Source: Marivita sp. (lineage in GTDB: Bacteria > Pseudomonadota > Alphaproteobacteria > Rhodobacterales > Rhodobacteraceae). Taken from it: DNA of 64,000 nucleotides. How positions within the stretch are numbered: the first letter of the stretch is position 1; each line of letters starts with the position of its first letter. Below are positions 16,827 to 25,315 of the stretch, in pieces. The position numbers and the translations under genes are program-made. The stretch lies in NCBI RefSeq assembly GCF_020055675.1, contig NZ_JAIPUS010000002.1:62001-126000 (forward strand), read 5' to 3'. A model generated the notes under the pieces. The model had not been told where the DNA came from. It searched no databases and saw nothing but the letters and a program-made list of their open reading frames with translations.

Positions 16827-17693
16827 ATGTGTGAAAACCAAATGGACAAGCGCAAACGCGCAGATCTTTTCCGCAGCCGACTGAGCACAGCGATCGCGCG
16901 CGCCGGCACCAGCCAAAGCGCGCTGGCGCGCGACAGCGGATTCGACCGATCCACGATCTCGCAACTTTTGCGCGATGATGCCGCACGGCTGCCCAATGCG
17001 CATGTCGTGGGGGCTTGTGCCGATGTGCTGGGTGTGTCCGCAGACTGGCTTCTGGGCCTTGCCGAACATCCCGAAACCGCGTCGGACCTACTGGCCAGTG
17101 CGCTCACTCTGACCGAGGCGCCCCGCGCCCTGGTCGATCAGCAGATCTATGACTGGCACCGAGAGGCCGAGGGATACAAGATACGCCATGTCCCCGCGGC
17201 CCTGCCGGACGTGCTCAAGACCACAGAGGTTTTGTCCTGGGAATACGGGCCGCACCTGGGGCGCACGGCGGAGCAGGCAATCAGCGCGTCGACCAAGCGC
17301 CTCGAATGGATGCGCCAATCCGCATCAGACTATGAAATCGCCATGCCGCTTTACGAGATTCAGAGTTTTGTTGAAGGCACCGGCTATTACGATGGCCCGT
17401 CGCGTGACATGCGGTTGCAGCAGATCGACCACCTGATTGATCTGACGCGTACACTCTATCCCCGCGTCCGGGTCTATCTGTTCGATGCCCGACGTCTCTT
17501 CTCCGCGCCGATCACGGTGTTCGGCCCGCTTCTTTCGGTGATCTATGTCGGGCGAAACTATCTTGCTTTTCGCGACACGCGGCGTGTACGTGCCTTTTCC
17601 GACCATTTCGATCACCTCGTGCGGGAGGCTCAGATCACGGCGCGGAGTTTTCCCGATCACCTTGCAGATTTGCGGCGCAGGCTGGATCAATAG
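16827..17693 (+). CDS. XRE-family transcriptional regulator
   Basis: 288 residues. The N-terminal helix-turn-helix spans about residues 12-75 (LSTAIARAGTSQSALARDSGFDRSTISQLLRDD, then VGACADVLGVSADWLLGL). A long C-terminal domain of about 200 residues (IRHVPAALPDVLKTTEV, then YLFDARRLFSAPITVFGPLLSVIYVGRNYLAFRD) is unlike lambda-type repressors and may sense a ligand. ATG 16827 is used; ATG 16842 is an alternative. The 3' end overlaps the convergent aldo/keto reductase by 7 bp. Its target is unknown; the divergent desaturase is the first candidate. Confidence 0.85.
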   Translation: MCENQMDKRKRADLFRSRLSTAIARAGTSQSALARDSGFDRSTISQLLRDDAARLPNAHVVGACADVLGVSADWLLGLAEHPETASDLLASALTLTEAPRALVDQQIYDWHREAEGYKIRHVPAALPDVLKTTEVLSWEYGPHLGRTAEQAISASTKRLEWMRQSASDYEIAMPLYEIQSFVEGTGYYDGPSRDMRLQQIDHLIDLTRTLYPRVRVYLFDARRLFSAPITVFGPLLSVIYVGRNYLAFRDTRRVRAFSDHFDHLVREAQITARSFPDHLADLRRRLDQ

Positions 17694-18730
17694 GGCATCG
17701 GATGCTGTCGATGTGTGTCGTCCAGCGCCGTTATCACATCGTCGGACAACGTCAGGTCAGCGGCCTTCAACAAATGCGCCAACTGCGCCGTGGTCGTCGC
17801 GCCAAAGATCGAAGACGCCACGAAGGGCCGCCGCGCCGACCATGCCAGCGCCATCTGGGCAAGGTCCAGCCCGGCCCCTTCTGCAACCTTGGCATACGCA
17901 TCAACCGCCTCGAAGGCGCGGTCGGTCTTGCGCCCGCCAAGCGTGCCGTTGAGTGACATGCGCGAGCCTTCGGGCATCGCGCCGTTCTGATACTTGCCCG
18001 TCAGCAATCCCGCGGCGAGCGGCGAAAACGGCAAGAGAGACACGCCCTCGTTCAGCATCATTTCAGCAAGATCGGTGTCCGCCATTCGGCACATCAGGGA
18101 ATACTCGTTCTGAACGGTCTCCATCCGGGGCCCGGCCACCGCCTCGGCCACCCTCAGCCACATCGACGTGCCCCAGGTGCTTTCGTTTGACAGCCCGATA
18201 TGCCGGATGCGCCCCTTGTCGATCTCGCGCCCCAGCGCGCCCAGAACATCCGCCATGTGTTGCAAGGTCGACGCCCGATCCTGCGAGCTGGGATCATAGG
18301 TCCAATTTTGCCGGAACATGTAGGAACCGCGATTGGGCCAATGCAGCTGGTAAAGGTCGATATGGTCCACCTTCAACCGCTTGAGCGAATTTTCCACCGC
18401 CGCAGGCACCGTTTCGGAAGTGATCGGCGCTCCGCCGCGCACATAGCGCATGCCTGCGCCGGAAATCTTGGTCGCCACGATCCAGTCATTGCGGCGACCG
18501 GTTTTGGCGAACCAGGTGCCAAGGATTTCTTCGGTCAGGCCAATGGTCTCTTCGGCAATCGGGTTCACGGGATACATCTCGGCGGCATCAAGGAAGTTGA
18601 TCCCTGCCGCCAACGCCATGTCCATCTGGGCATGCGCCTCTGCCTCGGGCGTCTGGTTGCCGAATGTCATCGTGCCAAGGCAGAGCTCCGACACCTCGAG
18701 ATCGGTTTTGCCCAGTTGGTTCATCTTCAT
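17687..18730 (-). CDS. Aldo/keto reductase, Tas-like
   Basis: 347 residues from ATG 18730, which has AAGGA seven bases upstream. A TIM-barrel NADPH-dependent reductase with the usual tetrad: Asp and Tyr in NFLDAAEMYP, Lys in IVATKISG, His in LYQLHWPNRGS. The N-terminus (ELCLGTMTFGNQTPEAEAHAQMD) closely resembles E. coli Tas. Substrate unknown. It follows modC by 40 bp on the same strand and may be cotranscribed with modABC; its stop overlaps the end of the XRE gene. Confidence 0.9.
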   Translation of the reverse strand: MKMNQLGKTDLEVSELCLGTMTFGNQTPEAEAHAQMDMALAAGINFLDAAEMYPVNPIAEETIGLTEEILGTWFAKTGRRNDWIVATKISGAGMRYVRGGAPITSETVPAAVENSLKRLKVDHIDLYQLHWPNRGSYMFRQNWTYDPSSQDRASTLQHMADVLGALGREIDKGRIRHIGLSNESTWGTSMWLRVAEAVAGPRMETVQNEYSLMCRMADTDLAEMMLNEGVSLLPFSPLAAGLLTGKYQNGAMPEGSRMSLNGTLGGRKTDRAFEAVDAYAKVAEGAGLDLAQMALAWSARRPFVASSIFGATTTAQLAHLLKAADLTLSDDVITALDDTHRQHPMPY

Positions 18731-18769
18731 CACGCGTTCCTTCGTCTGAATTTGCGCGCACACTAGCGG

Positions 18770-19867
18770 CTAGATCCCGCTCTGCAAGCCGACCGCGATA
18801 TCGGTCTGCGACACTGCCACGGATTTCATCACCGCGTAACATTCCGTTCCCGCAGCAATGCCCAGGGCATCTGCGCTGCGCCGCGTTATCCGCGCGAGCA
18901 GACGGTCGTCTCCTGCCAGGAGCTGCACGATCACACCAGGTCCCTCACCGCGCCGCACGGCCAGAACACGCACCGGCAGGATATTGAGCGCAGACAGCCC
19001 CTCGGGCCGGGCGCGCGACAGGATGACGTCCTGTGCCAGGATACGCACCCGCAGGGCCGCGCCCACCGGCGCGTCCACAGCCGGAAGAAAGAGCCGCCCC
19101 CCCGAAATTGACAATGTGCTCAACCCGTCCTCGGGCGGCGCGGCGACCCTCGCGGACAGGACCGCCCCCGCGTCGCGGATACCCAAAAGGCGCACCACTT
19201 CCGGATCCGTCAGCACTTCATCCGGCGCGCCGGAACGGATCACCAGGCCATCGTCGATCAGGACAATATGCGTTGCAAGCCGTGCCACCTCTGCCATGTT
19301 ATGCGTAACATAGAGGATCGAGATCCCTGTCTCGCGCCGCAAGGTTTCGAGATATGGCAGGATTTCCGCCTTGCGCGGGCCGTCGAGCGACGCCAAAGGT
19401 TCGTCCATCAAAAGCATGTCCGGCTCCGACAACAGCGCCCGGCCGATCGCCACCCTCTGCGCCTCGCCGCCGGAAAGCGCATGGGTGCGCCGGTCGAGCA
19501 GATGTGAAATTCCCAAAAGCTCACCGACATGCCCAGGACTTGGCGACCCGCGTCCGCTGACCCGCGCCGCGTAACACAGGTTGTCGCGCACCGTGAGATG
19601 CGGAAACAAGCGGCTGTCCTGGAATACGTAGCCCAACCGCCGCCGGTGCACCGGCAGTTTCACCTTGTTTGCCCCGTCGAACAGCACGCGCTCGTTCAAC
19701 ACGATGCGCCCCTCATCAGGGGCCAAAAGGCCGGCGATAGCTTTAACGACGGATGTCTTGCCGCTGCCGGATCGCCCGAAAAGCACTGTCACGCCGTCGG
19801 GCGCTTCGAATGCCGCGTGCAGGGTAAAACCACCCAGCGCACAGGAGATATCCACCGAAAGACTCAT
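18770..19867 (-). CDS. modC: Molybdate ABC transporter ATP-binding protein
   Basis: 365 residues. Walker A GRSGSGKTSV, signature LSGGEAQRVAIGRALL, Walker B MLLMDEPLASLD and switch His in LYVTHNMAE are all present. A C-terminal MOP/TOBE-like segment (ARVAAPPEDGLSTLSISGG to the end) is typical of ModC and binds molybdate. ATG 19867 overlaps the modB stop as ATGA, which fixes the start over the longer open frame. It energises molybdate uptake for molybdenum cofactor synthesis. Confidence 0.95.
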   Translation of the reverse strand: MSLSVDISCALGGFTLHAAFEAPDGVTVLFGRSGSGKTSVVKAIAGLLAPDEGRIVLNERVLFDGANKVKLPVHRRRLGYVFQDSRLFPHLTVRDNLCYAARVSGRGSPSPGHVGELLGISHLLDRRTHALSGGEAQRVAIGRALLSEPDMLLMDEPLASLDGPRKAEILPYLETLRRETGISILYVTHNMAEVARLATHIVLIDDGLVIRSGAPDEVLTDPEVVRLLGIRDAGAVLSARVAAPPEDGLSTLSISGGRLFLPAVDAPVGAALRVRILAQDVILSRARPEGLSALNILPVRVLAVRRGEGPGVIVQLLAGDDRLLARITRRSADALGIAAGTECYAVMKSVAVSQTDIAVGLQSGI

Positions 19868-20562
19868 GTCCCGGAAATCCGTCGCGCCACACGGCGGGAC
19901 AGCCATTCCGACAGGATCAGCGCTCCGATGGCGATGCCAACCGCCACGCCCACGAGCCGCAGCGCCGCCGTTTCGCCACCCGGCACCTGCAAGAAGGCAT
20001 AGATCGCCGACGGCACCGTGCGCGTCTCGCCGGGAATGTTGGAAACGAAGGTGATCGTCGCACCGAATTCACCCATCGCCTTGGCAAAGGCCAGCACCGC
20101 CCCGGCGATGATTCCGGGCAGGATCAAAGGCAGCGTCACGGTGCGAAACACCGCGATGCGGTTCGCCCCGAGTGTGGCAGCCGCTTCCTCGAGTTTGGGA
20201 TCGACCGCCTCGATCGCCAGCCGCATCGCGCGCACCATCAGCGGAAACGCCATGATCGATGCCGCCAGAGCCGCACCCGTCCATTGGAACGCCAAGGTGA
20301 TGCCGAAGATATTCTCCAGAAATTCACCGACGGGTCCGCGCCGGCCAAAACTCAGCAAAAGGAGGTAGCCGGTGACCACAGGCGGCAGGATCAGCGGCAG
20401 GTGCACCAGCCAGTTCAACACGTCGCGGCCCATGAACCGCCCGCGCGCCAAGGCCATCGCGCAAGCCAGACCGAAAGGCAGGCTCAGGACCGTGGCCCAG
20501 AACGAGACTTTCAAAGACAGCGCAACAGCCTGCCACTCCTCGGGCCCCAGCCCTCCGATCAT
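19864..20562 (-). CDS. modB: Molybdate ABC transporter permease
   Basis: 232 residues with about five transmembrane helices and the EAA cytoplasmic loop (EEAAATLGANRIAVFRTVTLPLILPGIIAG) that docks the ATPase. The ending AFAKAMGEFGATITFVSNIPGETRT is characteristic of ModB. ATG 20562 overlaps the modA stop (ATGA), and its own stop overlaps modC, so the three genes are translationally coupled. Confidence 0.95.
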   Translation of the reverse strand: MIGGLGPEEWQAVALSLKVSFWATVLSLPFGLACAMALARGRFMGRDVLNWLVHLPLILPPVVTGYLLLLSFGRRGPVGEFLENIFGITLAFQWTGAALAASIMAFPLMVRAMRLAIEAVDPKLEEAAATLGANRIAVFRTVTLPLILPGIIAGAVLAFAKAMGEFGATITFVSNIPGETRTVPSAIYAFLQVPGGETAALRLVGVAVGIAIGALILSEWLSRRVARRISGT

Positions 20563-21332
20563 GAGCCGGGATCCGGGGGCAAGAACCCGAACTCCGCCAG
20601 TATCGCTTGCGCATCCGCCTTGGCCAGCCAATCGACAAAGGCCTCGGCCGTGTCGCTCTTGCTGCTATCCGCCACGACGGCCGCCGGATACCGGATCGGC
20701 GGATGGGTCCGTTCAGGCACGGTTCCGGCAATGACCACGCGCGGCTCGGCCTGCGCATCGGTCGCATAAACCACTCCGAACGGCGCTTCACCCAGCGCCA
20801 CCAGCGCCAGCGCCGCGCGCACGTTATCGGTCGGCGCAAGCCGCGTGCGGAGACTGGCCCAAAGCCCCAGATCGCGCAGCGCCGCCTTGGCATAAATTCC
20901 GGCCGGCACCGCGTCTGGCAAGGCGACGGCAAGACGCCCATCAGGTCCAAGAACTGCGGCAATATCGGTTTGCGGTGTAACCTCCACGTCCGAAGCGGCC
21001 GCCGGATCATGTGCCACCAGCACCAGACTGTTCGACGCGCTGTCCGTTCGGCTCTGCGAGACTATCCGCCCGCGCTCTTCCAGCCAGTCCATCCAATCGG
21101 CATTGGCCGACACGAAAACATCTGCCGGTGCGCCGGAATCGATCTGCCGCGCCAATGTCGCGCTGCCCGCAAAAACCAGCGTCACGTCCTGCCCGGTCGT
21201 GGTCTCCCATGCGTCGGCCAGAGCCTCCATCGCATCGCCCATGGACGCGGCGGCGAACACCGTGAGCTCCTCTGCCTTGGCGGGCAGCGCAAGGCAGATC
21301 GTCAACAAGGTGGTGCGCAGCGCCGGAAGCAT
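20559..21332 (-). CDS. modA: Molybdate-binding periplasmic protein
   Basis: 257 residues. A signal peptide (about residues 1-20, ending LPAKA) precedes ELTVFAAASMGDAMEALADAW and FAGSATLARQIDSGAPADVFVSAN, the oxyanion-binding segments of ModA. ATG 21332 has AAGGA upstream and starts directly at the signal peptide. I looked for a Mo-box type operator upstream and did not see one. The gene is divergent from the SOS-controlled ImuA-like gene. Confidence 0.95.
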   Translation of the reverse strand: MLPALRTTLLTICLALPAKAEELTVFAAASMGDAMEALADAWETTTGQDVTLVFAGSATLARQIDSGAPADVFVSANADWMDWLEERGRIVSQSRTDSASNSLVLVAHDPAAASDVEVTPQTDIAAVLGPDGRLAVALPDAVPAGIYAKAALRDLGLWASLRTRLAPTDNVRAALALVALGEAPFGVVYATDAQAEPRVVIAGTVPERTHPPIRYPAAVVADSSKSDTAEAFVDWLAKADAQAILAEFGFLPPDPGS

Positions 21333-21419
21333 GGCGGATCCTTTCTGGAGCAGTCGCGCGTACCAGACCAAGAGCACCGGTCAGAGGCAAGAGCCAGCGC
21401 ATGCCCTGCGACGAATCTC

Positions 21420-21447
21420 TTGAGAACAAATATGGAACAAATATAGT
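21420..21447 (+). promoter_or_regulatory. SOS promoter with LexA box
   Basis: GAACAAATATGGAAC (21424-21438) is an exact alphaproteobacterial LexA box, GAAC-N7-GAAC. It lies between TTGAGA (21420-21425) and TATAGT (21442-21447), 16 bp apart. GAACAAATAT is also a direct repeat, with one base between copies. LexA bound here would block RNA polymerase. Confidence 0.88.
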
Positions 21448-21453
21448 CCCCTC

Positions 21454-22173
21454 ATGCACGATGCCGCCGCCCTCCTGTCTCGCCGCCCGCACCACCCAGC
21501 CCCCGAGGTCTCGATGGGGGATGCCGAAATTGCCCTGCGCCTTGGCCGGGTGCACGAACTCTGCGGCTCCGCGCGGCGCACATTGGCGCTGTCCATTGCC
21601 GCCCGGACGGGCGGGCCGGTGATCTGGATTCACCCTCATGCGACGCCGCAAAGCCTTTGTGCCGATACGGTGTCGGGTTTCGTGAACCCCGGCGAGATAC
21701 TGTTTGCAGCCCCCCGCAAGCGCGACATGCTGCTCTGGGCCGCAGAGGAATCGCTGCGCGACGGGCAGGCGCCGGTGGTGATCTGCGATCTGCCAGACCC
21801 ACCCGGCATGGTGCCGGTACGCCGCCTGCACCTTGCCGCCGAGGAGGGTTGCGGAGCCGGCCTGTGCCGTCCGCTTGCGCTTCTGCTGACACCGGGGGGC
21901 GGCGGTGCGCCGGGCATCGAAACGCGCTGGTCGCTTGATCCCGCGCATCACGAAGGGACCGGGCATTGGATCCTCAGCCGCCTGCGCGCCCGCATGGCCC
22001 CGCCCCGCGACTGGCTGATGACATGGACCGACCAAGGGATCGCGCCACGCGACGCTTCCCGGGAGACCATTGCGCCAAACGAAAAAACCAACGCGCCCGG
22101 ACATACGCAGGACGGCGGCGAGTCTTTCGGGAAACGCTCCGATCCTCTGGCACTTGCGCCGCTGATCCGCTAA
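21454..22173 (+). CDS. ImuA-like SOS-regulated protein
   Basis: 239 residues. LRLGRVHELCGSARRTLALSIAA resembles the start of the RecA-like fold of ImuA, which normally partners ImuB and DnaE2 in damage-induced mutagenesis. RRLHLAAEEG, LLLTPGGGGAPGIETRW and RLRARMAPPRDW are further family-like segments. There is no canonical Walker A, so ATP binding is doubtful. The perfect LexA box upstream supports a DNA-damage role. ATG 21454 would make the mRNA nearly leaderless; ATG 21514, with GAGG five bases before it, is the alternative. The following gene is metG, not imuB. Confidence 0.75.
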   Translation: MHDAAALLSRRPHHPAPEVSMGDAEIALRLGRVHELCGSARRTLALSIAARTGGPVIWIHPHATPQSLCADTVSGFVNPGEILFAAPRKRDMLLWAAEESLRDGQAPVVICDLPDPPGMVPVRRLHLAAEEGCGAGLCRPLALLLTPGGGGAPGIETRWSLDPAHHEGTGHWILSRLRARMAPPRDWLMTWTDQGIAPRDASRETIAPNEKTNAPGHTQDGGESFGKRSDPLALAPLIR

Positions 22174-22213
22174 GGCGTGCCGAACCTAGGAACAACACGC
22201 AGGCGCACCCAGC

Positions 22214-23932
22214 ATGGCACGTCACCTGATCACGTCGGCGATCCCCTATATCAACGGGATCAAGCATCTCGGCAACCTCGTGGGCAGCCAATTGCCCGCC
22301 GATCTCTATGCCCGTTACCTGCGCGCGCGCGGCCACGAAGTGATGTTCCTCTGCGCCACCGACGAACATGGCACCCCGGCCGAGCTGGCCGCCGCCAAGG
22401 CGGGCAAGCCGGTCGAGGATTACTGCCGAGAGATGCACGCCGTGCAAACGGACATCGCGCAAGGGTTCCGCCTGTCGTTCGATCATTTCGGACGCTCTTC
22501 CAGCCCGCAGAACCACGCGCTGACCCAGCATTTCGCAGGCCGCCTTGCTGATGCTGGCCTGATCCGCGAGGTCAGCGAGAAACAGGTCTATTCCCACACG
22601 GACAAACGCTTTCTGCCGGACCGATACATCGAAGGCACCTGCCCCAATTGCGGATACGACAAGGCGCGCGGCGATCAATGCGAAAACTGCACCAAGCAGC
22701 TTGACCCGACCGACCTGATCGACCCGCGATCAGCCATTTCCGGGTCCACCGAGCTCGAGGTGCGCGAAACCAAGCACCTCTACCTGCGCCAATCCGACAT
22801 GCGCGCCAAATTGCAGGACTGGATCGACAGCAAGACCGACTGGCCGATCCTGACCACGTCGATTGCCAAGAAATGGCTCAACGATGGCGACGGGCTGCAG
22901 GACCGGGGCATCACGCGTGATCTCGACTGGGGCATACCTGTCAAGAAAGGCGACGAAGACTGGCCCGGCATGGAGGGCAAGGTCTTTTATGTCTGGTTCG
23001 ACGCACCCATCGAATACATCGCCTGCGCCGGCGAATGGGCCGAGGCCAACGGCAAATCAGACGCTGACTGGCAACGCTGGTGGCGCACCGACAAGGGCGC
23101 GGACGATGTGCGCTATACCCAGTTCATGGGCAAGGACAACGTGCCGTTCCACACACTCAGCTTTCCCGCGACCATCCTGGGGTCGGGAGAGCCATGGAAA
23201 CTCGTCGATTACATCAAATCCTTCAATTACCTGAATTATGATGGTGGCCAGTTCTCGACCAGCCAGGGGCGCGGCGTCTTCATGGACCAGGCGCTCGATA
23301 TCCTGCCTGCGGATTACTGGCGCTGGTGGCTGCTGTCCCACGCTCCCGAAAGCTCGGACGCCGAATTTACGTGGGAGAATTTCCAGGGGTCGGTCAACAA
23401 GGACCTTGCCGATGTTCTGGGCAACTTCGCCAGCCGTGTGACGAAATTCTGCCGGTCCAAGTTCGGCGACGAGGTTCCGTCCGGCGGCACGGAAGGAGAG
23501 CGTGAGGCACAGTTGAACCGCGATCTCGAAAGCGCCCTGGGCGATTATCAACGCCACATGGATGCAATCGACGTGCGCAAATCCGCAGCTGCCCTACGCG
23601 GTCTTTGGGTGCTGGGCAACGAATACCTCCAAGACGCCGCGCCCTGGGCGACCTTCAAGGAAGACCCCGAGACGGCGGCCATGCAAATCCGCACGGCGCT
23701 CAATCTGATCCGCGTTTACGGTGTGATCTCTGAGCCCTTCATCCCGGACGCATCGGCCCAACTGCTGACAGCAATGAACGCAGATGGCGCTGAATGGCCC
23801 AAGGATGCGGCAAGCGCCCTGTCGGCCCTGCCCGCCGGTCACAGTTTTGTTGTGCCCGAAGTGACTTTCCGCAAGATCACCGATGATGAACGCGACAGCT
23901 GGGCCGCACAGTTCTCGGGCACCCGCGACTGA
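22214..23932 (+). CDS. metG: Methionyl-tRNA synthetase
   Basis: 572 residues, class I synthetase. [20 protein letters not shown] includes the HIGH motif HLGN. A zinc knuckle is seen as [17 protein letters not shown]. The KMSKS position reads QFSTSQGRG, so the usual lysines are not conserved. The C-terminal helical anticodon-binding domain is present; there is no appended EMAP tRNA-binding domain. Starts 40 bp after the ImuA-like gene. Confidence 0.97.
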   Translation: MARHLITSAIPYINGIKHLGNLVGSQLPADLYARYLRARGHEVMFLCATDEHGTPAELAAAKAGKPVEDYCREMHAVQTDIAQGFRLSFDHFGRSSSPQNHALTQHFAGRLADAGLIREVSEKQVYSHTDKRFLPDRYIEGTCPNCGYDKARGDQCENCTKQLDPTDLIDPRSAISGSTELEVRETKHLYLRQSDMRAKLQDWIDSKTDWPILTTSIAKKWLNDGDGLQDRGITRDLDWGIPVKKGDEDWPGMEGKVFYVWFDAPIEYIACAGEWAEANGKSDADWQRWWRTDKGADDVRYTQFMGKDNVPFHTLSFPATILGSGEPWKLVDYIKSFNYLNYDGGQFSTSQGRGVFMDQALDILPADYWRWWLLSHAPESSDAEFTWENFQGSVNKDLADVLGNFASRVTKFCRSKFGDEVPSGGTEGEREAQLNRDLESALGDYQRHMDAIDVRKSAAALRGLWVLGNEYLQDAAPWATFKEDPETAAMQIRTALNLIRVYGVISEPFIPDASAQLLTAMNADGAEWPKDAASALSALPAGHSFVVPEVTFRKITDDERDSWAAQFSGTRD

Positions 23933-23985
23933 CGCCCGCACAGAACAAGGCACTGCGTGCGCGTTTCACAACAACGGCGCGATGC

Positions 23986-24013
23986 GACCAAGCCGACAAT
24001 CGACGGCTTGGTC
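23986..24013. terminator. Bidirectional hairpin between metG and the FKBP gene
   Basis: A perfect 10-bp stem (GACCAAGCCG / CGGCTTGGTC) with an eight-base loop lies between convergent genes. T-runs are poor on both sides, so strength is uncertain. Confidence 0.45.
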
Positions 24014-24029
24014 AAAATTTCGAATCAGG

Positions 24030-24464
24030 TCAGGCCGCCTTGATATCGACCAGTTCGACGTCGAAGGTGAGATCCTGGCCGGCCAACGGATGGTTGGCGT
24101 CCAGAGTCACCTCGGTCTCGTTCACGTCGGCAACGGTCACCGGAACGGTCTGCCCGGTCGGGGTCTGCATCTGCAACTGTGTGCCCGGCTCCAGCGGGAT
24201 TTCCGCCGGAATGTCGGCGCGCGGCACGGCTTGCTTAGCGTTGGGATCATGTTGCCCATACGCCTGATCGGCAGGCACCGCCACTTGCTTGGTGTCGCCA
24301 ACAGTCATGCCGGGCATCGCTTGATCGAGGCCGGGAATGATCTCGCCAGCGCCGACTGTGAATTCAAGCGGATCCCGCCCATTCGAACTGTCAAAGGTCG
24401 AACCGTCGGCCAGCGTGCCTGTATAATGAATCGAAACGGTATCGCCCGTTTTTACCTGGGTCAT
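24030..24464 (-). CDS. FKBP-type peptidyl-prolyl isomerase, SlyD-like
   Basis: 144 residues. VKTGDTVSIHYTGTLADGSTFDSS and PLEFTVGAGEIIPGLDQAMPGM form the FKBP domain; an inserted chaperone-like flap (VPADQAYGQHDPNAKQAVPRADIP) marks the SlyD type. There is no signal peptide and no histidine-rich metal tail. It would accelerate proline isomerisation and hold folding intermediates in the cytoplasm. Stands alone; about 255 bp upstream holds no gene that I can see. Confidence 0.92.
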   Translation of the reverse strand: MTQVKTGDTVSIHYTGTLADGSTFDSSNGRDPLEFTVGAGEIIPGLDQAMPGMTVGDTKQVAVPADQAYGQHDPNAKQAVPRADIPAEIPLEPGTQLQMQTPTGQTVPVTVADVNETEVTLDANHPLAGQDLTFDVELVDIKAA

Positions 24465-24719
24465 GAATGCTCCGTAGGTGGGGGATGAGTGTGGGAGGCC
24501 GCATCACTGGCGGGTTCTCCGGTGCAATACCCTAGTTTAACTGGACCTGCCCGGAGACGCAATTCACCCGTCAACGGGAATCTGTTCGGCCGCACAAACT
24601 CTTTGACCAGTCCCGCGTTCACGTCGCGGGTCACCAAGGCGTTCCGCGGGGCATAGCCGTTTGTCCTGCACCCCGAAAACAACCTGGTGTCCGAACACAG
24701 GATACAGAGGGGTCCGGAC

Positions 24720-25178
24720 CTAAAGTGGCAGGGCGGTCGTTTTGAACACGGTGCGCAGCGCGAAGGAGCTTTGCATCTGCGCCACCCCCGGAAGCCGCGT
24801 GAGGTACTGCCGGTGGATGCGTGCGAAATCCTCCGTGTCCTCGGCGACGACCTTGAGGATGTAATCCGCCGTCCCGGCCATCAGGTGACATTCCAGAACA
24901 TCCGGCACCCGTGCCACGGCCTTTTCGAACGCTTCGAGGATCTCGTCGGCCTGGCCATTCAACGTGATTTCCACAAATACGGTTGTCGGCATCCCCAGCT
25001 TGCGCGCATCCAGGAGCGCCACGTAATTGCGGATCACACCATCCGCTTCGAGCCGCTGAACCCGCCGGTGACAGGCCGAGGCCGACAAGTGCACAGCCTC
25101 CGCCAGATCGGCGTTCGACAGGCGCCCCTGGCGTTGCAGCACGCGTAGAATCCGCCGATCCGTGTCATCCAGCGCCAT
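24720..25178 (-). CDS. Lrp/AsnC-family regulator, probably of alanine dehydrogenase
   Basis: 152 residues. MALDDTDRRILRVLQRQGRLSNADLAEAVHLSASACHRRVQRLEADGVI is the Lrp helix-turn-helix. The rest (TADYILKVVAEDTEDFARI) is the amino-acid-binding RAM domain. ATG 25178 is chosen because the family begins there and GGGAGGAG precedes it. The gene is divergent from ald across 137 bp, so it likely activates or represses ald in response to an amino acid such as alanine. That role is inferred from position and family. Confidence 0.9.
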   Translation of the reverse strand: MALDDTDRRILRVLQRQGRLSNADLAEAVHLSASACHRRVQRLEADGVIRNYVALLDARKLGMPTTVFVEITLNGQADEILEAFEKAVARVPDVLECHLMAGTADYILKVVAEDTEDFARIHRQYLTRLPGVAQMQSSFALRTVFKTTALPL

Positions 25179-25218
25179 ATCGCCCCACTCCTCCCGGTAA
25201 ATTGCCATAAATTCGAAG

Positions 25219-25233
25219 CATCTTCGCAAGATG
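25219..25233. promoter_or_regulatory. Palindrome in the lrp-ald divergent promoter region
   Basis: CATCTTCGCAAGATG is a perfect palindrome with arms CATCTT / AAGATG around CGC. It lies 41 bp before the regulator start and 83 bp before ald, a natural place for an Lrp-type site. Confidence 0.4.
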
Positions 25234-25315
25234 TCCGCTTTCACGCTAGAAATCCACACGGAATTGCCCGCAGCTTCCGCTACCATTGCAGGACAAGAAA
25301 TCGGAGGAGACACCC

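Noticed and set aside
21333-21453. Mo-box (ModE site) upstream of modA
   Set aside because: I looked for the ATCGCTATATA-type inverted repeat and found only the LexA box and its direct repeat.
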